A stretch of DNA of 64,000 nucleotides. Origin: Bacteroidetes bacterium GWF2_41_31 (GTDB taxonomy: Bacteria; Bacteroidota; Bacteroidia; Bacteroidales; F082). The notes under the pieces are model-generated. The model saw nothing but the letters and a program-made list of their open reading frames with translations. It did not search any database and was not told where the DNA came from. The position numbers and the translations under genes were made by a program. Each line of letters opens with the position of its first letter. Position 1 is the first letter of the stretch. The DNA lies in the NCBI GenBank assembly GCA_001769215.1, contig MEOL01000043.1, positions 22,310-86,309 on the forward strand, read 5' to 3'. Below are positions 35,443 to 45,658 of this stretch, in pieces.

Positions 35443-38418
35443 ATGAAAGCTAACTTATTAAAAAACAAAGTTTTATTCGCTTTGCTCATCAGTTTTGTTG
35501 GACTGGGCAGTGCTCTTGCGCAGGAAAGGACAGTTACCGGTAAGGTGACCGACAGCCAATCAGGTGAAACGCTCATTGGAGTGAACGTAACTTTTGCGAA
35601 CGATCCATCCAGGGGTACAGTCACTGATATTGATGGAATTTATAAGGTGACGGTTCCTGAAAGTGTTACTTCACTTTCATTTTCCTATGTCGGGTATACC
35701 ACTCAGGTGGTGGAATTAACATCGGATGTGCTGAATGTAAAACTGGTGGCCGGTAAGCAGCTTGACGAAGTTGTTGTGATCGGGTACGGCTCTCAGGCAG
35801 TAAAAGAAGTTACCAGTGCTGTAACCAGCGTCAAATCGGAAGACTTCAATCACGGCAACATCAGCGACCCCATCCAGTTAATTCAGGGAAAAGTGGCCGG
35901 TTTATCCATAGCCAAACCGGGCAACGATCCCAACCAAAACTACAGTATCAGGTTAAGGGGACTCTCTACATTTGGAAGTAACACCGAACCGCTTATCATC
36001 ATTGATGGGGTGCAGGGAGCCTCGCTCAACTCGGTTGACCCCAACGACATTGCATCGATGGATGTGCTTAAAGATGCTTCAGCGACTTCTATTTATGGTA
36101 CCCAGGGTGCTTCGGGTGTTATTCTCATCACTACAAAAAGAGGTGAGTTTGTTCCTGATGGTGAAAAGTTTAACGTTACATTTAATTCTTCGCTTACTTC
36201 AGAATCACTGGCCAGAAAGGTTGACGTACTCTCAACCTCCGACTACCTTGGCTTACAAAATGCGGTTGACTATGGAAGCAGCACCGACTGGATGAAAGAA
36301 ATCACGCAGAAGAGCCTTTCGCAAACGTATAATCTGGCAGTTGATGGGGCCACCAAGAATTCAAACTACAGGGTTTCTTTCAACTACCGCAAAGCGGATG
36401 GGGTTGTGTTAGGAACAGGTTTTGAAAGATTAAACGGTAACCTTACTTTTACCAAGAGGACACTGGACGACAAACTGACTTTTGATTTTAACCTGCTGGC
36501 GACCAACCGGAATGAACAATACAGCCCCAGTGAAGCCTTTGGAGCAGCCGTTAGATATAATCCAACAGCATCCATTATAGGTGAGGATGAATTCTCAAAA
36601 GAATGGGGAGGATATTTTCAAAGGGAAGCTTTTGGTTTCTTCAATCCCAAATCAATGATTGATCAGAGCACTATGGATGGCAAAAAAACGAATATTATTG
36701 GAAGTATCAAAGCAACCCTGGAACCAATTGAGAAATTAAAAATAAGCGGTTTCTATTCGCAAAATTACAATTCTGACCAATATGGTTCGTATTGGAGCAA
36801 AAATGCGTACTATACACCTTATGCCGTTGGCAGTCATAAAGGTTTTGCACGTAAAGAAAACCAAAACAGGTTTAACCATCTTTTTGAGGGAATTGTCAGT
36901 TACGATAAACAATTTAGCGGTCTTACCGTAAAAGCCATGGCGGGTTATTCATTCCGTGAAGATTACTACGATAATATGTGGGCTTACGGAGAAGGATTCC
37001 TAACGGATGAATTTACATACAACAACATCGGCTCATCCTCAACAATCTTGTCCAACGACGAATCAAGGGGCACTTATCAGGAAAGTTCACGACTGGTTGG
37101 GTTTTTCGGCCGGGTTTCGGCTAGCTGGCGCGAAATTGCGTTTTTAACTGCCAATATTAGGAGGGATGGATCGTCTATGTTTGGTGAGAACAATAAATGG
37201 GGCAACTTCGGTGGGTTAAGTGCCGGTTTAGACTTTGCAAAAATATTTGACCTAGGCACCTTTAATCAACTGAAATTCAGAGGTGGTTATGGAACTACAG
37301 GGAACCTGCCCCCCAGCCCGTATTTGTCGAAAAACCTGTACAATGTTTCGAACGAAAAATTCTTTTATAATGGAGAATTCATTCAGGCATACGCACCCAT
37401 CAGAAACGATAACCCTGATTTGAAGTGGGAGGTCAAGAAAGAAACCAACATAGGGGTAGACTTTTTCTTAATGAATTACAGAATAGGAGGTTCTATCGAC
37501 TATTACCACAGTGTAAGCTCGGATCTTATACTTTATGCGCAAGTGCGTGTTCCTCCTTATCCTTCCGACAGGATGTGGCTTAACTTAGGTGAGCTGGACA
37601 ACTCAGGGCTTGAGTTTGCTTTTAATATCAAAGCCATTCAAACCAAAAAATTCAGTTGGAATACCGACCTTAATTTTACTAAATATTTCGATACCAAACT
37701 CATGAAAATAACCAGTGATCTTACAACCTCAGAAGGTACCTTATATCTTGGCGATCTGGGTGCACCTTACTATACCGGAATCAGAACGATACTTGCCACT
37801 GAAGGGGAGGTGATTGGCCAAATTATTGCCCCGGTTTATATCGGACTGGACTCAACCGGAGTCATGTTGTTTGAATCTCTTACTGATTCAACCGGAATTA
37901 CTTCGAACCCGAAGCTTGAAGATTTTCAAAATGTGGGGAACGGCTTACCTAAATTCCAATTTGGCTGGAACAACTCTTTTACTTTTGGAAACCTGGATGT
38001 GAGCTTTTTCCTTCGGGGTGTTTTTGGGCATTATTTGATTAATGTTAACAACGCCCGGTATGGCAATCCCAATGTAATTGGCATCCAAAGCGGTATGAAT
38101 CAAACCCTTGATTTTGCAGATGCCACCGATGGGCCAATTTACTCAGACGTGCATGTGGAAAAAGCCGATTTCGTCAAACTTGATAATTTTGTTATCGGGT
38201 ATAACTTCCATTTCCCTAAAAGTAAATACGTGAGCAAGGTAAGGGCTTATATCTCAGGGCAAAATCTGTTCACCATCACCAACTACTCAGGTGTAAGTCC
38301 CGAGGTCAGGTATGGAGATGCCTATGACAATAACAATCCGTTGGCTCCCGGAATCGACAGGGAGAATACCTATTTCACCACCCGCAGCTTTACCTTCGGT
38401 GTAAATGTTACTTTTTAA
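35443..38418 (+). CDS. susC: SusC-like TonB-dependent outer-membrane transporter
   Basis: A 991-residue SusC/RagA-family receptor. Signal peptide to about residue 26; a CarboxypepD-reg-like domain (VTGKVTDSQSGETLIGVNVTF...GIYKVTVPESVTSLSFSYVGY); the SusC-type 'LDEVVVIGYGSQAVKEVTSAV' stretch; a plug domain with IRLRGLSTFGSNTEPLIIIDGV and LKDASATSIYGTQGASGVILITTKRG; then the 22-strand barrel ending in an aromatic-rich FTFGVNVTF. It imports oligosaccharides bound by SusD using TonB energy. It is followed 21 nt later by susD. Substrate (alpha-glucan) is inferred from the neighbouring GH13 and GH31 genes. Confidence 0.93.
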   Translation: MKANLLKNKVLFALLISFVGLGSALAQERTVTGKVTDSQSGETLIGVNVTFANDPSRGTVTDIDGIYKVTVPESVTSLSFSYVGYTTQVVELTSDVLNVKLVAGKQLDEVVVIGYGSQAVKEVTSAVTSVKSEDFNHGNISDPIQLIQGKVAGLSIAKPGNDPNQNYSIRLRGLSTFGSNTEPLIIIDGVQGASLNSVDPNDIASMDVLKDASATSIYGTQGASGVILITTKRGEFVPDGEKFNVTFNSSLTSESLARKVDVLSTSDYLGLQNAVDYGSSTDWMKEITQKSLSQTYNLAVDGATKNSNYRVSFNYRKADGVVLGTGFERLNGNLTFTKRTLDDKLTFDFNLLATNRNEQYSPSEAFGAAVRYNPTASIIGEDEFSKEWGGYFQREAFGFFNPKSMIDQSTMDGKKTNIIGSIKATLEPIEKLKISGFYSQNYNSDQYGSYWSKNAYYTPYAVGSHKGFARKENQNRFNHLFEGIVSYDKQFSGLTVKAMAGYSFREDYYDNMWAYGEGFLTDEFTYNNIGSSSTILSNDESRGTYQESSRLVGFFGRVSASWREIAFLTANIRRDGSSMFGENNKWGNFGGLSAGLDFAKIFDLGTFNQLKFRGGYGTTGNLPPSPYLSKNLYNVSNEKFFYNGEFIQAYAPIRNDNPDLKWEVKKETNIGVDFFLMNYRIGGSIDYYHSVSSDLILYAQVRVPPYPSDRMWLNLGELDNSGLEFAFNIKAIQTKKFSWNTDLNFTKYFDTKLMKITSDLTTSEGTLYLGDLGAPYYTGIRTILATEGEVIGQIIAPVYIGLDSTGVMLFESLTDSTGITSNPKLEDFQNVGNGLPKFQFGWNNSFTFGNLDVSFFLRGVFGHYLINVNNARYGNPNVIGIQSGMNQTLDFADATDGPIYSDVHVEKADFVKLDNFVIGYNFHFPKSKYVSKVRAYISGQNLFTITNYSGVSPEVRYGDAYDNNNPLAPGIDRENTYFTTRSFTFGVNVTF

Positions 38419-38439
38419 CTATCAAAATCAGATAAAGAG

Positions 38440-39990
38440 ATGAAAAAAATATTTTTTACTATTAAATTAGTCTTGGTGGCCGTACTTATAGTTGGTTCGC
38501 AGCAATCGTGCACCAAGTTAGACGAAAGGGTTTATTCTGACCTCAATGGTGATAAACTTTTTGACAACCCTGAAAATTTAATTTACGGTTTAGGGGTAGC
38601 TTATACAAATCTTTACCAGTTGGTAGGGCATAAATATGGTGTGGTTGGCATGGATGCCGGTACCGACCTGTTGGTTGTTCCACAAAGGGGTGGAGACTGG
38701 TACGATGGAGGTGAATGGATCAGATATCACCGTCATCAATGGACACCGACCGAAGGCTATGTGGCCAGAGCATGGAACATACTGTATTTTGGAATAAATA
38801 CATGTAACCGTTTAATTTTTACTTTCGAAGCCCTTGAAGGTGTCGATACTGCTCCTGCAATTGCAGAACTAAAAGGACTTAGAGCCTTTTATTACTGGTG
38901 GCTGGTTGATATTTATGGAAATGTGCCTATCGTGGACAGCTTTGATGTGCCTGCTGACTTTAAGCCGGAAACAAAATCCCGACAAGAAGTTTACGACTTT
39001 ATTGAATCGGAGCTGCGGGAGGTGATGCCATATTTGTCGAGAAGTACCGGTCTTGATTACTTTGGACGGGTGAATTATTATGTTGCCCAGACCATACTCG
39101 CCAACCTGTATATTAATGCTGAAGTGTACACAGGAACTCCCCAATGGGATAAGGCGATGGCTGCAGTGGATTCTGTTATGACGGGTGGTTACAGCCTTTC
39201 GGGCGATTTTTTCTCGAACTTCAGGGAAAATGCAACCACCTCACCTGAGTATATATTTGGACTGCATTTCGATAATGTTGACGCCCCGGCGTTTGAAGTT
39301 CACTTGTTTACACTTCATTACAACCTGGCCGCAAAATACCAGTTTGAAGATGCTACCTGGAACGGGATATGTGCTCAGGAAAGCTTTTTTCACTTATTCG
39401 ATGCCGATACAAACGATGTTCGTAGAAACAGCGTTTTGTTTGGTTTTCAGCACTTTGATGATGGAACACTTGTCGAAGATCCGAGTTTCGAGAAATTTAA
39501 CCCTGCTGATCCAACTTACAGGGATCCTGATGGCGCCCCGCTTAATTTAACACCTAAAATTAACATGCTTGAGCCCAAATGTTTGCGCCAGGCAGGTGCC
39601 AGGGTAGCGAAATATCCTTTTATCGTTGGCAGCGATCGATATACCAGTAACGATGTACCTATTTTCAGATATGCCGATATACTGCTGATGAAGGCGGAGC
39701 TTCTTCTTCGCACCGGTGATGCCGGGGGAGCACTTGAGTATGTAAATCAAGTCAGGACAAGGGCAGGAATTATCCCGGCCACCGAAGTCACGATGGAATC
39801 CCTGTTGGATGAGCGGGCAAGGGAATTGTTTGCCGAAGGACATCGGCGTACGGATATGATCAGGTTTGGTACCTATGGAAATATTCGTTGGGAAAAACCC
39901 GAACAATCGGCTACCTACACTACTATTTGGCCTATTCCACAGGCTCAAATTGATGTTAACCCCAACCTGGTTCAAAATACAGGATATTAA
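38440..39990 (+). CDS. susD: SusD-like glycan-binding lipoprotein
   Basis: A 516-residue SusD/RagB-family surface lipoprotein. Lipobox QQSC at about residue 24, then CTKLDERVYSDL, typical SusD start; TPR-like helices (LKGLRAFYYWWLVDIYGNVPIV and ADILLMKAELLLRTGDAGGALEYVNQVRTRAG); the C-terminal 'LFAEGHRRTDMIRFG...YTTIWPIPQAQIDVNPNLVQNTGY' block is a family hallmark. It forms the lid on SusC and binds glucan. The spacing of 21 nt and the strong palindromic terminator after it define a two-gene susCD transcript. Confidence 0.93.
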   Translation: MKKIFFTIKLVLVAVLIVGSQQSCTKLDERVYSDLNGDKLFDNPENLIYGLGVAYTNLYQLVGHKYGVVGMDAGTDLLVVPQRGGDWYDGGEWIRYHRHQWTPTEGYVARAWNILYFGINTCNRLIFTFEALEGVDTAPAIAELKGLRAFYYWWLVDIYGNVPIVDSFDVPADFKPETKSRQEVYDFIESELREVMPYLSRSTGLDYFGRVNYYVAQTILANLYINAEVYTGTPQWDKAMAAVDSVMTGGYSLSGDFFSNFRENATTSPEYIFGLHFDNVDAPAFEVHLFTLHYNLAAKYQFEDATWNGICAQESFFHLFDADTNDVRRNSVLFGFQHFDDGTLVEDPSFEKFNPADPTYRDPDGAPLNLTPKINMLEPKCLRQAGARVAKYPFIVGSDRYTSNDVPIFRYADILLMKAELLLRTGDAGGALEYVNQVRTRAGIIPATEVTMESLLDERARELFAEGHRRTDMIRFGTYGNIRWEKPEQSATYTTIWPIPQAQIDVNPNLVQNTGY

Positions 39991-40042
39991 GGTGGAAGAC
40001 TGTTTTAAGAAACCCGTTCTTATTACCGGGTAAATTACCATC

Positions 40043-40078
40043 AAAAAAAGCCGGCAGATTAATCTGCCGGCTTTTTTT
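40043..40078. terminator. Bidirectional terminator between susD and the LacI-type gene
   Basis: A perfect 18-bp palindrome: seven A, then GCCGGCAGATT, mirrored as AATCTGCCGGC and seven T. It works on both strands, ending susCD (plus) and the LacI-family gene (minus). Confidence 0.92.
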
Positions 40079-40142
40079 GATTATTTTTTCAACTTGATTA
40101 CCTAAGAAAACAAATGGTACAATAAACAGACCACCCTTTCTT

Positions 40143-41150
40143 CTAGCTGGATTCCCGAATAATCAGTTTCGTTTTTAAGACGTGTTTTATGGGTTTATAG
40201 TCAAATGTATTGCTTTTTATACGCTCAAGCAGGATGCTGGTAGCCTTTTTTCCGAGTTCAAAACCAAACTGATCGACAGAGGACAATTCCGGATCACAAA
40301 TTTCGGCGCTCTTGCTGTTTTCAAAACCAACAATCTTTAAGTCTTCGGGAACGCGGATACCCATTTTTTTTGCCATCTTGATCACACCCACAGCAGTCAT
40401 ATCATTCACTGCAAATATCCCGTCAGGCCGATCCACTTTTTTGAGGACGCTGGCCGAAATTTTAGTGGCTGCATCCAGCGTGTCGCAAGGGTAAACCAAA
40501 TTGCTGTCGTAAGGTATATTGTGGTGTAAAAGCGCATTTTTATAACCTTCGAGCCGTTTTTGACTTAGCATAAGGTGTTGAGGCGAGGTATAACAGGCAA
40601 TCCGCTTACAACCTCTGCTAATCAGGTGAGTAACCGCATTATAAGCTCCTGAATAATCATCCACCATCACCGAATCGGCATGGAAGTCATCCAAAACGCG
40701 ATCGTAAAAAACCATGGGGATTTCATTATCAATCACTTGTTGAAAATGCGAAAAATCCTTGGTCTCTTTCGAAAAAGAAACCAACATTCCATCTACCCGG
40801 TTGGCCAACAAGGTTTGTGTGTTCAACACTTCACGCAGGTACGATTCGTTGGATTGCACCACCAATACATTGTAATTATTTTGATAGGCCACTTCCTCAA
40901 TCCCGTTGATAATGGTCGAGAAAAAATAGTGCTGTATTTCGGGTACGATGAGACCTATGGTATTGGTACGGCTGTTTTTGAGGTTAAGGGCAATGAGATT
41001 TGGTTTATACCCAAGCAATTTGGATAATTCCTGAACAGCCTGTCGGGTTTTCTTACTGATATCAGGATGGTCTTTTAATGCCCGTGAAACCGTAGACGTT
41101 GAAATACTGAGTTTTTCAGCGATATCTTTGATGGTTACCTGTCGTTTCAT
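40143..41150 (-). CDS. LacI/GalR-family transcriptional regulator
   Basis: A 335-residue regulator. The N-terminal HTH reads VTIKDIAEKLSISTSTVSRALKDHPDISKKTRQ with hinge helix YKPNLIALNLKNSRTNTIGLIVPEI, then a periplasmic-binding-protein-like effector domain (DGIFAVNDMTAVGVIKMAKKMGIRVPEDLKIVGFENSK). The HTH recognition helix and central-CG-type operators at 31579, 35153 and 47679 fit together, so this is the likely controller of the locus, responding to a maltooligosaccharide; this is inferred. In Bacteroides the analogous sus locus uses the SusR sensor instead. The gene is convergent with susCD and monocistronic. Confidence 0.88.
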   Translation of the reverse strand: MKRQVTIKDIAEKLSISTSTVSRALKDHPDISKKTRQAVQELSKLLGYKPNLIALNLKNSRTNTIGLIVPEIQHYFFSTIINGIEEVAYQNNYNVLVVQSNESYLREVLNTQTLLANRVDGMLVSFSKETKDFSHFQQVIDNEIPMVFYDRVLDDFHADSVMVDDYSGAYNAVTHLISRGCKRIACYTSPQHLMLSQKRLEGYKNALLHHNIPYDSNLVYPCDTLDAATKISASVLKKVDRPDGIFAVNDMTAVGVIKMAKKMGIRVPEDLKIVGFENSKSAEICDPELSSVDQFGFELGKKATSILLERIKSNTFDYKPIKHVLKTKLIIRESS

Positions 41151-41388
41151 ATCAATTTGTTGATCAGATTAAACTCTATGGCTATGCGGTAAAAGCCCAT
41201 TTCTCAGCAACCACAACTTTTTTCAGGGGGCAGGCAATTAGTTGGTTCCTTTGTTTACATTCTTTTTAGTAAAGCAAGGCGTTTTTTTTAAAATTGCCCG
41301 GAAAAATAAATTGCTGAAATTGTCCTTCTACCCGGCCAACAAATATAACACATCCATTGCAGTAATTTAACGAAATCACAAAAATGTT

Positions 41389-42777
41389 TTACTCCTTTGA
41401 AACAAATACGAGATAACCCCATGGAGTTAAGTCGAATAACTGATTTTCAGACAGGTCGATGGTTTCTCCAGTAAAGGCATTAGAAAACATTCCTGAAGGG
41501 CTGTTTGGATCAAGAGAAAATTTCTGAGGCAGGTCACTCAGGTTCATTACAACAACCACTTTGTTGTCTTCTGTTTCTCTTAAAAAAGCCAGCATGGTCG
41601 TATCCTTCCTTTCGGTTAAGGCGATTATTTCACCTCCCTCTTTACCATTCCATAGTGCTTTATTGTTATGTTTAAGGTGATTTAGCGTTGTATAAAAGGC
41701 TTCTTTTTTGATGTTTCGCCAATCAATGGTGTCCTTTTCGAAAAACCGCAACCGCTTGTCTAATCCAGCCTCCTGGCCGCTATAAATCAAAGGCATTCCG
41801 GGAATTGTATAAGTAAGTACTGCCATGGCATCACTCGCGTCACCCATTCTTTCACCAACTGTTCCATTCCACGAATTTTCGTCGTGGTTGGTGATAAACA
41901 GCATGTGGTAAGCATCGGGGGGCAAGGTATCCAGGGAGTTAACATATTTCCATACCTCGGAAGCGGGCTTTTTGCCCTGGGCAATCTGGTTCATGATGTG
42001 ATGAAAATTCCAGGAATAGTTCATGTCAAAGGCTCTTTTCAACAAGGCAGGTACATCTTCGTTTTCAGCCAGCATAAATACCGGTTTTAGCTGTTCGAGC
42101 TGCAATCGGGCCTCATTCCAGAAATCAACCGGAACCAAACCGGCTACATCACATCTGTAACCATCCACATCAGCTTCCTTAACCCAATATTTTAACGCGC
42201 TTATCATCGAGTCACGCAACTCTGGATTCTCGTAATCAAAAGCAATTACATCTGTCCAGTCGAAGGGTGAGACAAAGGCTCCGGTAGAATCGTGTTTATA
42301 CCACTCTGGGTGGTTTTTCGCCCATGGGTGATCCCAGGCACTGTGGTTTGCCACCCAATCTAAAATAACAAACATCCCCAACTGGTGAGCTTCATCAACA
42401 AGTGACTTGATGTCTGCCAGAGTTCCAAATTCGGGATTCACTTCTGTGTAATCAGCTACAGCGTAGTAACTTCCCATCGATCCTTTTCGGTTTTCCATAC
42501 CAATTGGGAAAATTGGCATTAGCCAAAGGATATCCACACCCATGGCCTTCAACCTGGGAAGATCAGCCTGAAACGCTTTAATGGTCCCTTCCATGGTGTG
42601 TTGCCGAAGGTTTACCTCATAAATGTTCGCACTTTTACTCCAATCAACATGGGTTAGTACGGTATCGGCTTTAGGTGGTTCTTGCACCTGTTGAGTTTGG
42701 TTCTGACATCCTATCAACATCATCGTAGAAATTGCAATTGTGGCCATTGCTGTCCGGGTAAATAAAATATTTTTCAT
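41389..42777 (-). CDS. GH13 alpha-amylase-family lipoprotein
   Basis: A 462-residue GH13 enzyme with lipobox MLIGC (Cys24). Barrel motifs: FVILDWVANHS (region I), DGYRCDV with nucleophile Asp210 (II), FMLAENED with acid/base Glu238 (III), FITNHDEN with Asp299 (IV). It lacks extra N-terminal binding modules. It is predicted to be lipid-anchored in the periplasm or outer membrane, acting on short maltooligosaccharides after import. Third gene of the minus-strand operon, 18 nt after the GH31 gene. The C-terminal beta domain is complete (QLFDLTPWGYLVFVSKE). Confidence 0.9.
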   Translation of the reverse strand: MKNILFTRTAMATIAISTMMLIGCQNQTQQVQEPPKADTVLTHVDWSKSANIYEVNLRQHTMEGTIKAFQADLPRLKAMGVDILWLMPIFPIGMENRKGSMGSYYAVADYTEVNPEFGTLADIKSLVDEAHQLGMFVILDWVANHSAWDHPWAKNHPEWYKHDSTGAFVSPFDWTDVIAFDYENPELRDSMISALKYWVKEADVDGYRCDVAGLVPVDFWNEARLQLEQLKPVFMLAENEDVPALLKRAFDMNYSWNFHHIMNQIAQGKKPASEVWKYVNSLDTLPPDAYHMLFITNHDENSWNGTVGERMGDASDAMAVLTYTIPGMPLIYSGQEAGLDKRLRFFEKDTIDWRNIKKEAFYTTLNHLKHNNKALWNGKEGGEIIALTERKDTTMLAFLRETEDNKVVVVMNLSDLPQKFSLDPNSPSGMFSNAFTGETIDLSENQLFDLTPWGYLVFVSKE

Positions 42778-42795
42778 GTTCTATAAAGTTGGTTT

Positions 42796-45636
42796 CTATT
42801 TTTTAAGGCGAATTGTCACAGGATCACTTCCCCAGGTAAAGGAAATCTTCGGACCTTCGTCGGTTATTTCGATTTGATCTTTTAGTACTTCTACCATCTC
42901 GGTTGTCCCATCTTCAAGTTTTTGTTCAAGGGTTATCGTTTGGTATTTTATTTCGCCACCGATCACCTTCAGGGTTAAATGATATTCGGGAGGCTCATTG
43001 TAATAACCCTTCCCTTCGGAATATACTGTAAACTCAAGTAAATCACCATCCTGCTGTTGATTTGCCCTGAATTTCATCAGGTGATATTCTCCTTTTTCAT
43101 AGGCTCCATAAAGTGCTCCATCATCCAAATACACAAATCCGGAATCCATGTTTGCATTCGAATTCAGATAATAATCTACCTCCAGGTATTGTGTACAAAT
43201 GTTGTTGGTTGTATTCACCGGTGCGGCTTTGGTGATAAACGATCCTGCCCGGATGAAGATGGGAATGGTTTGAATATCAACAGGAACATCGATACTTTGC
43301 CCGCCATTAACACGCAAATTGGACCAGAAATCATACCAGAAATCGCCCTCAGGCAAGTACACCTGCCTGGTTTTCAAATCTGGTTTCAGAACGGGTGCTA
43401 TCAGAAAATCAGGCCCAAACATATACTCATCTTCTATGTTGTAGGCATTGGTATCAGTCGGGAATTCATAAAACAACGGCCGTACAATGGGATAACCCAA
43501 CGTATGGCTTTCGAAGGTAAGTGTGTAGATATATGGCAAAAGGCTATATCGCAAATGCATATAGTCGCGTACCACCTGACGGGTGGTGTCGTTAAAATAA
43601 ACCGGTTCCGACGGAATGCCGGAACCATGAGGCCGCAGGATAGGAGAAAAACAATCCATCTGTAACCACCTGGTATACAATGCCTCATCACGGGTTCCTT
43701 GTGCAAATCCGCCTGCATCGGAATGGATAAAAGGCAATCCGCTCAAACTCATGTGTATCATCAAAGGTAACTGTGCCTGCAATCCTCCCCAACTGCGTGA
43801 AACATCTCCCGTCCAGGGAAAAATGCTGTATCGTTGCGATCCGGCATAGCCGGCCCGGTTCAGGTTAAATAACCTGGTATCAGGATAATCCTTGCGATAC
43901 TGTTCAAAAAGCATCTTATGCCAGTAATGACCATAAATATTATGAACTTCATCGGCTTTGCCGAACACATGATACTGATCGGCAGGATGATTCTCAGGTT
44001 CACCCAAATCGCCCCACCAACCGGCAACACCCATTTCTATCTGGGGTTTGTATTGTTTCCAAAACCAATCAGCCGCTTGTGGATTAAAAATATCGATCAG
44101 TCCGGCAGATCCAAAATAAAACTGATCGTTCACATAGGTACTGCCGGTGCTGTCCCTGGCCAGCAATCCCATCTCACTGGTGATTCTAAAATTCTTAAGG
44201 GTATCGATGATGTAAGGCTCGGTAATGAGGATTGTTTTTATTCCCCAGAGTTTAAAGCCATCTATCATTTGTTTGGGATCGGGCCAATTTGGCTTGTACC
44301 AGTTTAACCGGCCCAGGGTACCCATGATGCTGTCGCCAAACCAATAAAAATCAAGGATTACGGCATCGATTGGAAAATCTTCTTTTTGCATCAAATGTAC
44401 GATGGAGTCGGTTTCCTCCTGAGATTTGTAGCCCATACGCGATTGCAGGTTTCCTAATGCCCAAAAGGGGGGAAGTGGCTGAAACCCTGTTAAGGTGGCA
44501 TATTCATGCGAGATGGTTTTGAAGTCGAAACCCACCACCAGATAATACTGCATCGGGCCGCCGATGGCTCCCCATTCCATAATGCCGGGCTCAGTTTCGC
44601 CCAAATCGGCATATCCTTTCTGAGGATTATCAAACAACATCAAATAATGGTTGGTTGAAACAACCAATGGGATGGAGTAATTCAGGTTTTTAGCACCGAT
44701 TTCGTATCCGTATTTGGGCCGGTTGTACAGGTTGTAACGCGATCCTCTGAGGTTGAGCCCATTAGCACGTTCGCCCAATCCAAAAAAGCGCTCGTGATCA
44801 CCCATTTTAAAACGCAGTCCATCCGAATCATCACGCCTGAAGTATCCTTTTTCTTCCTGAAGGATGGTGTCGTGGTGATACACAAAGGCCACGTATACAG
44901 GATTTTTATGAACAAGCACAGTTAGCGAATCGGTCATCAGTTTTACCCAGGCATCATCATAAGAGGCAACGGAATGAACAGGCTGAGGTGCCAGAATAAC
45001 CGCATCGGAAGGTGAGCTAGCTCCGACGCTGTTTGGAAAATGCTGCACTTTAATGGTGGTGGAGTTATACGGCTCAATGGTAATTAATCCATGGTTGGTT
45101 AACACTTTTAGCACATGCTCAAAAAGAGAGTGCGACACATATTCCCTTTTATCAAAAACATATTCGGGGGCTTCCTTTACAGGAGGAACATACCCGTTTA
45201 CGGGAATGAAAATATCTTCGTTGGTTTTGGTTTTCCCCACATGCGATCCATTTTCGCTTCTGAAAACAAAAGCAAGTTGTTGTGGAATTTCATCAGGTTG
45301 TAACCCATAAAAATCGTTGATTACAAATTTAACCTGATACAGATCATCGCCCAGCGAGGTCATCTTTACACGGGAATCTGCTTCACCCCAGTTTCCTACC
45401 ACATGTTTCCAGTCGCCGCCATCGATGCTTTTGTTGGTAATCACTCCGGTATGAAAGTACACATCGTCCTGATATCCTGCCAAAGCGCCATTTCCGGCTT
45501 TGGCATTAAAAGTCAGTGTTGCCATCTTATTTGGTGGCGGGTTATCAGGAATGAACCAGGCTACTTGCGAAAAGCCCGTTTGAATAAAAATGAACAGCCC
45601 TGCAATACAGAGAAGTAGGTTGCTTTTAACTTTCAT
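42796..45636 (-). CDS. GH31 alpha-glucosidase or transglucosylase with N-terminal binding module
   Basis: A 946-residue GH31 enzyme. Signal peptide (1-23); an all-beta module (about 25-147) homologous to the N-terminus of the secreted GH13; GH31 N-terminal domain with FFGLGERANGLNLRG; TIM barrel with DAVILDFYWFG, nucleophile Asp543 in WWGDLGEPE, acid/base Asp611 in PWTGDVSRSW and SGLPFIHSDAGGF; then beta-sandwich C-terminal domains. The 'WGDLGEPE' sequence recalls GH31 4-alpha-glucosyltransferases, so both hydrolysis and transglycosylation are possible. The ATG two codons inside the longest frame is used because that frame opens with TTG. Middle gene of the operon. Confidence 0.9.
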   Translation of the reverse strand: MKVKSNLLLCIAGLFIFIQTGFSQVAWFIPDNPPPNKMATLTFNAKAGNGALAGYQDDVYFHTGVITNKSIDGGDWKHVVGNWGEADSRVKMTSLGDDLYQVKFVINDFYGLQPDEIPQQLAFVFRSENGSHVGKTKTNEDIFIPVNGYVPPVKEAPEYVFDKREYVSHSLFEHVLKVLTNHGLITIEPYNSTTIKVQHFPNSVGASSPSDAVILAPQPVHSVASYDDAWVKLMTDSLTVLVHKNPVYVAFVYHHDTILQEEKGYFRRDDSDGLRFKMGDHERFFGLGERANGLNLRGSRYNLYNRPKYGYEIGAKNLNYSIPLVVSTNHYLMLFDNPQKGYADLGETEPGIMEWGAIGGPMQYYLVVGFDFKTISHEYATLTGFQPLPPFWALGNLQSRMGYKSQEETDSIVHLMQKEDFPIDAVILDFYWFGDSIMGTLGRLNWYKPNWPDPKQMIDGFKLWGIKTILITEPYIIDTLKNFRITSEMGLLARDSTGSTYVNDQFYFGSAGLIDIFNPQAADWFWKQYKPQIEMGVAGWWGDLGEPENHPADQYHVFGKADEVHNIYGHYWHKMLFEQYRKDYPDTRLFNLNRAGYAGSQRYSIFPWTGDVSRSWGGLQAQLPLMIHMSLSGLPFIHSDAGGFAQGTRDEALYTRWLQMDCFSPILRPHGSGIPSEPVYFNDTTRQVVRDYMHLRYSLLPYIYTLTFESHTLGYPIVRPLFYEFPTDTNAYNIEDEYMFGPDFLIAPVLKPDLKTRQVYLPEGDFWYDFWSNLRVNGGQSIDVPVDIQTIPIFIRAGSFITKAAPVNTTNNICTQYLEVDYYLNSNANMDSGFVYLDDGALYGAYEKGEYHLMKFRANQQQDGDLLEFTVYSEGKGYYNEPPEYHLTLKVIGGEIKYQTITLEQKLEDGTTEMVEVLKDQIEITDEGPKISFTWGSDPVTIRLKK

Positions 45637-45658
45637 GAACAATTTATTTCAATACCAT

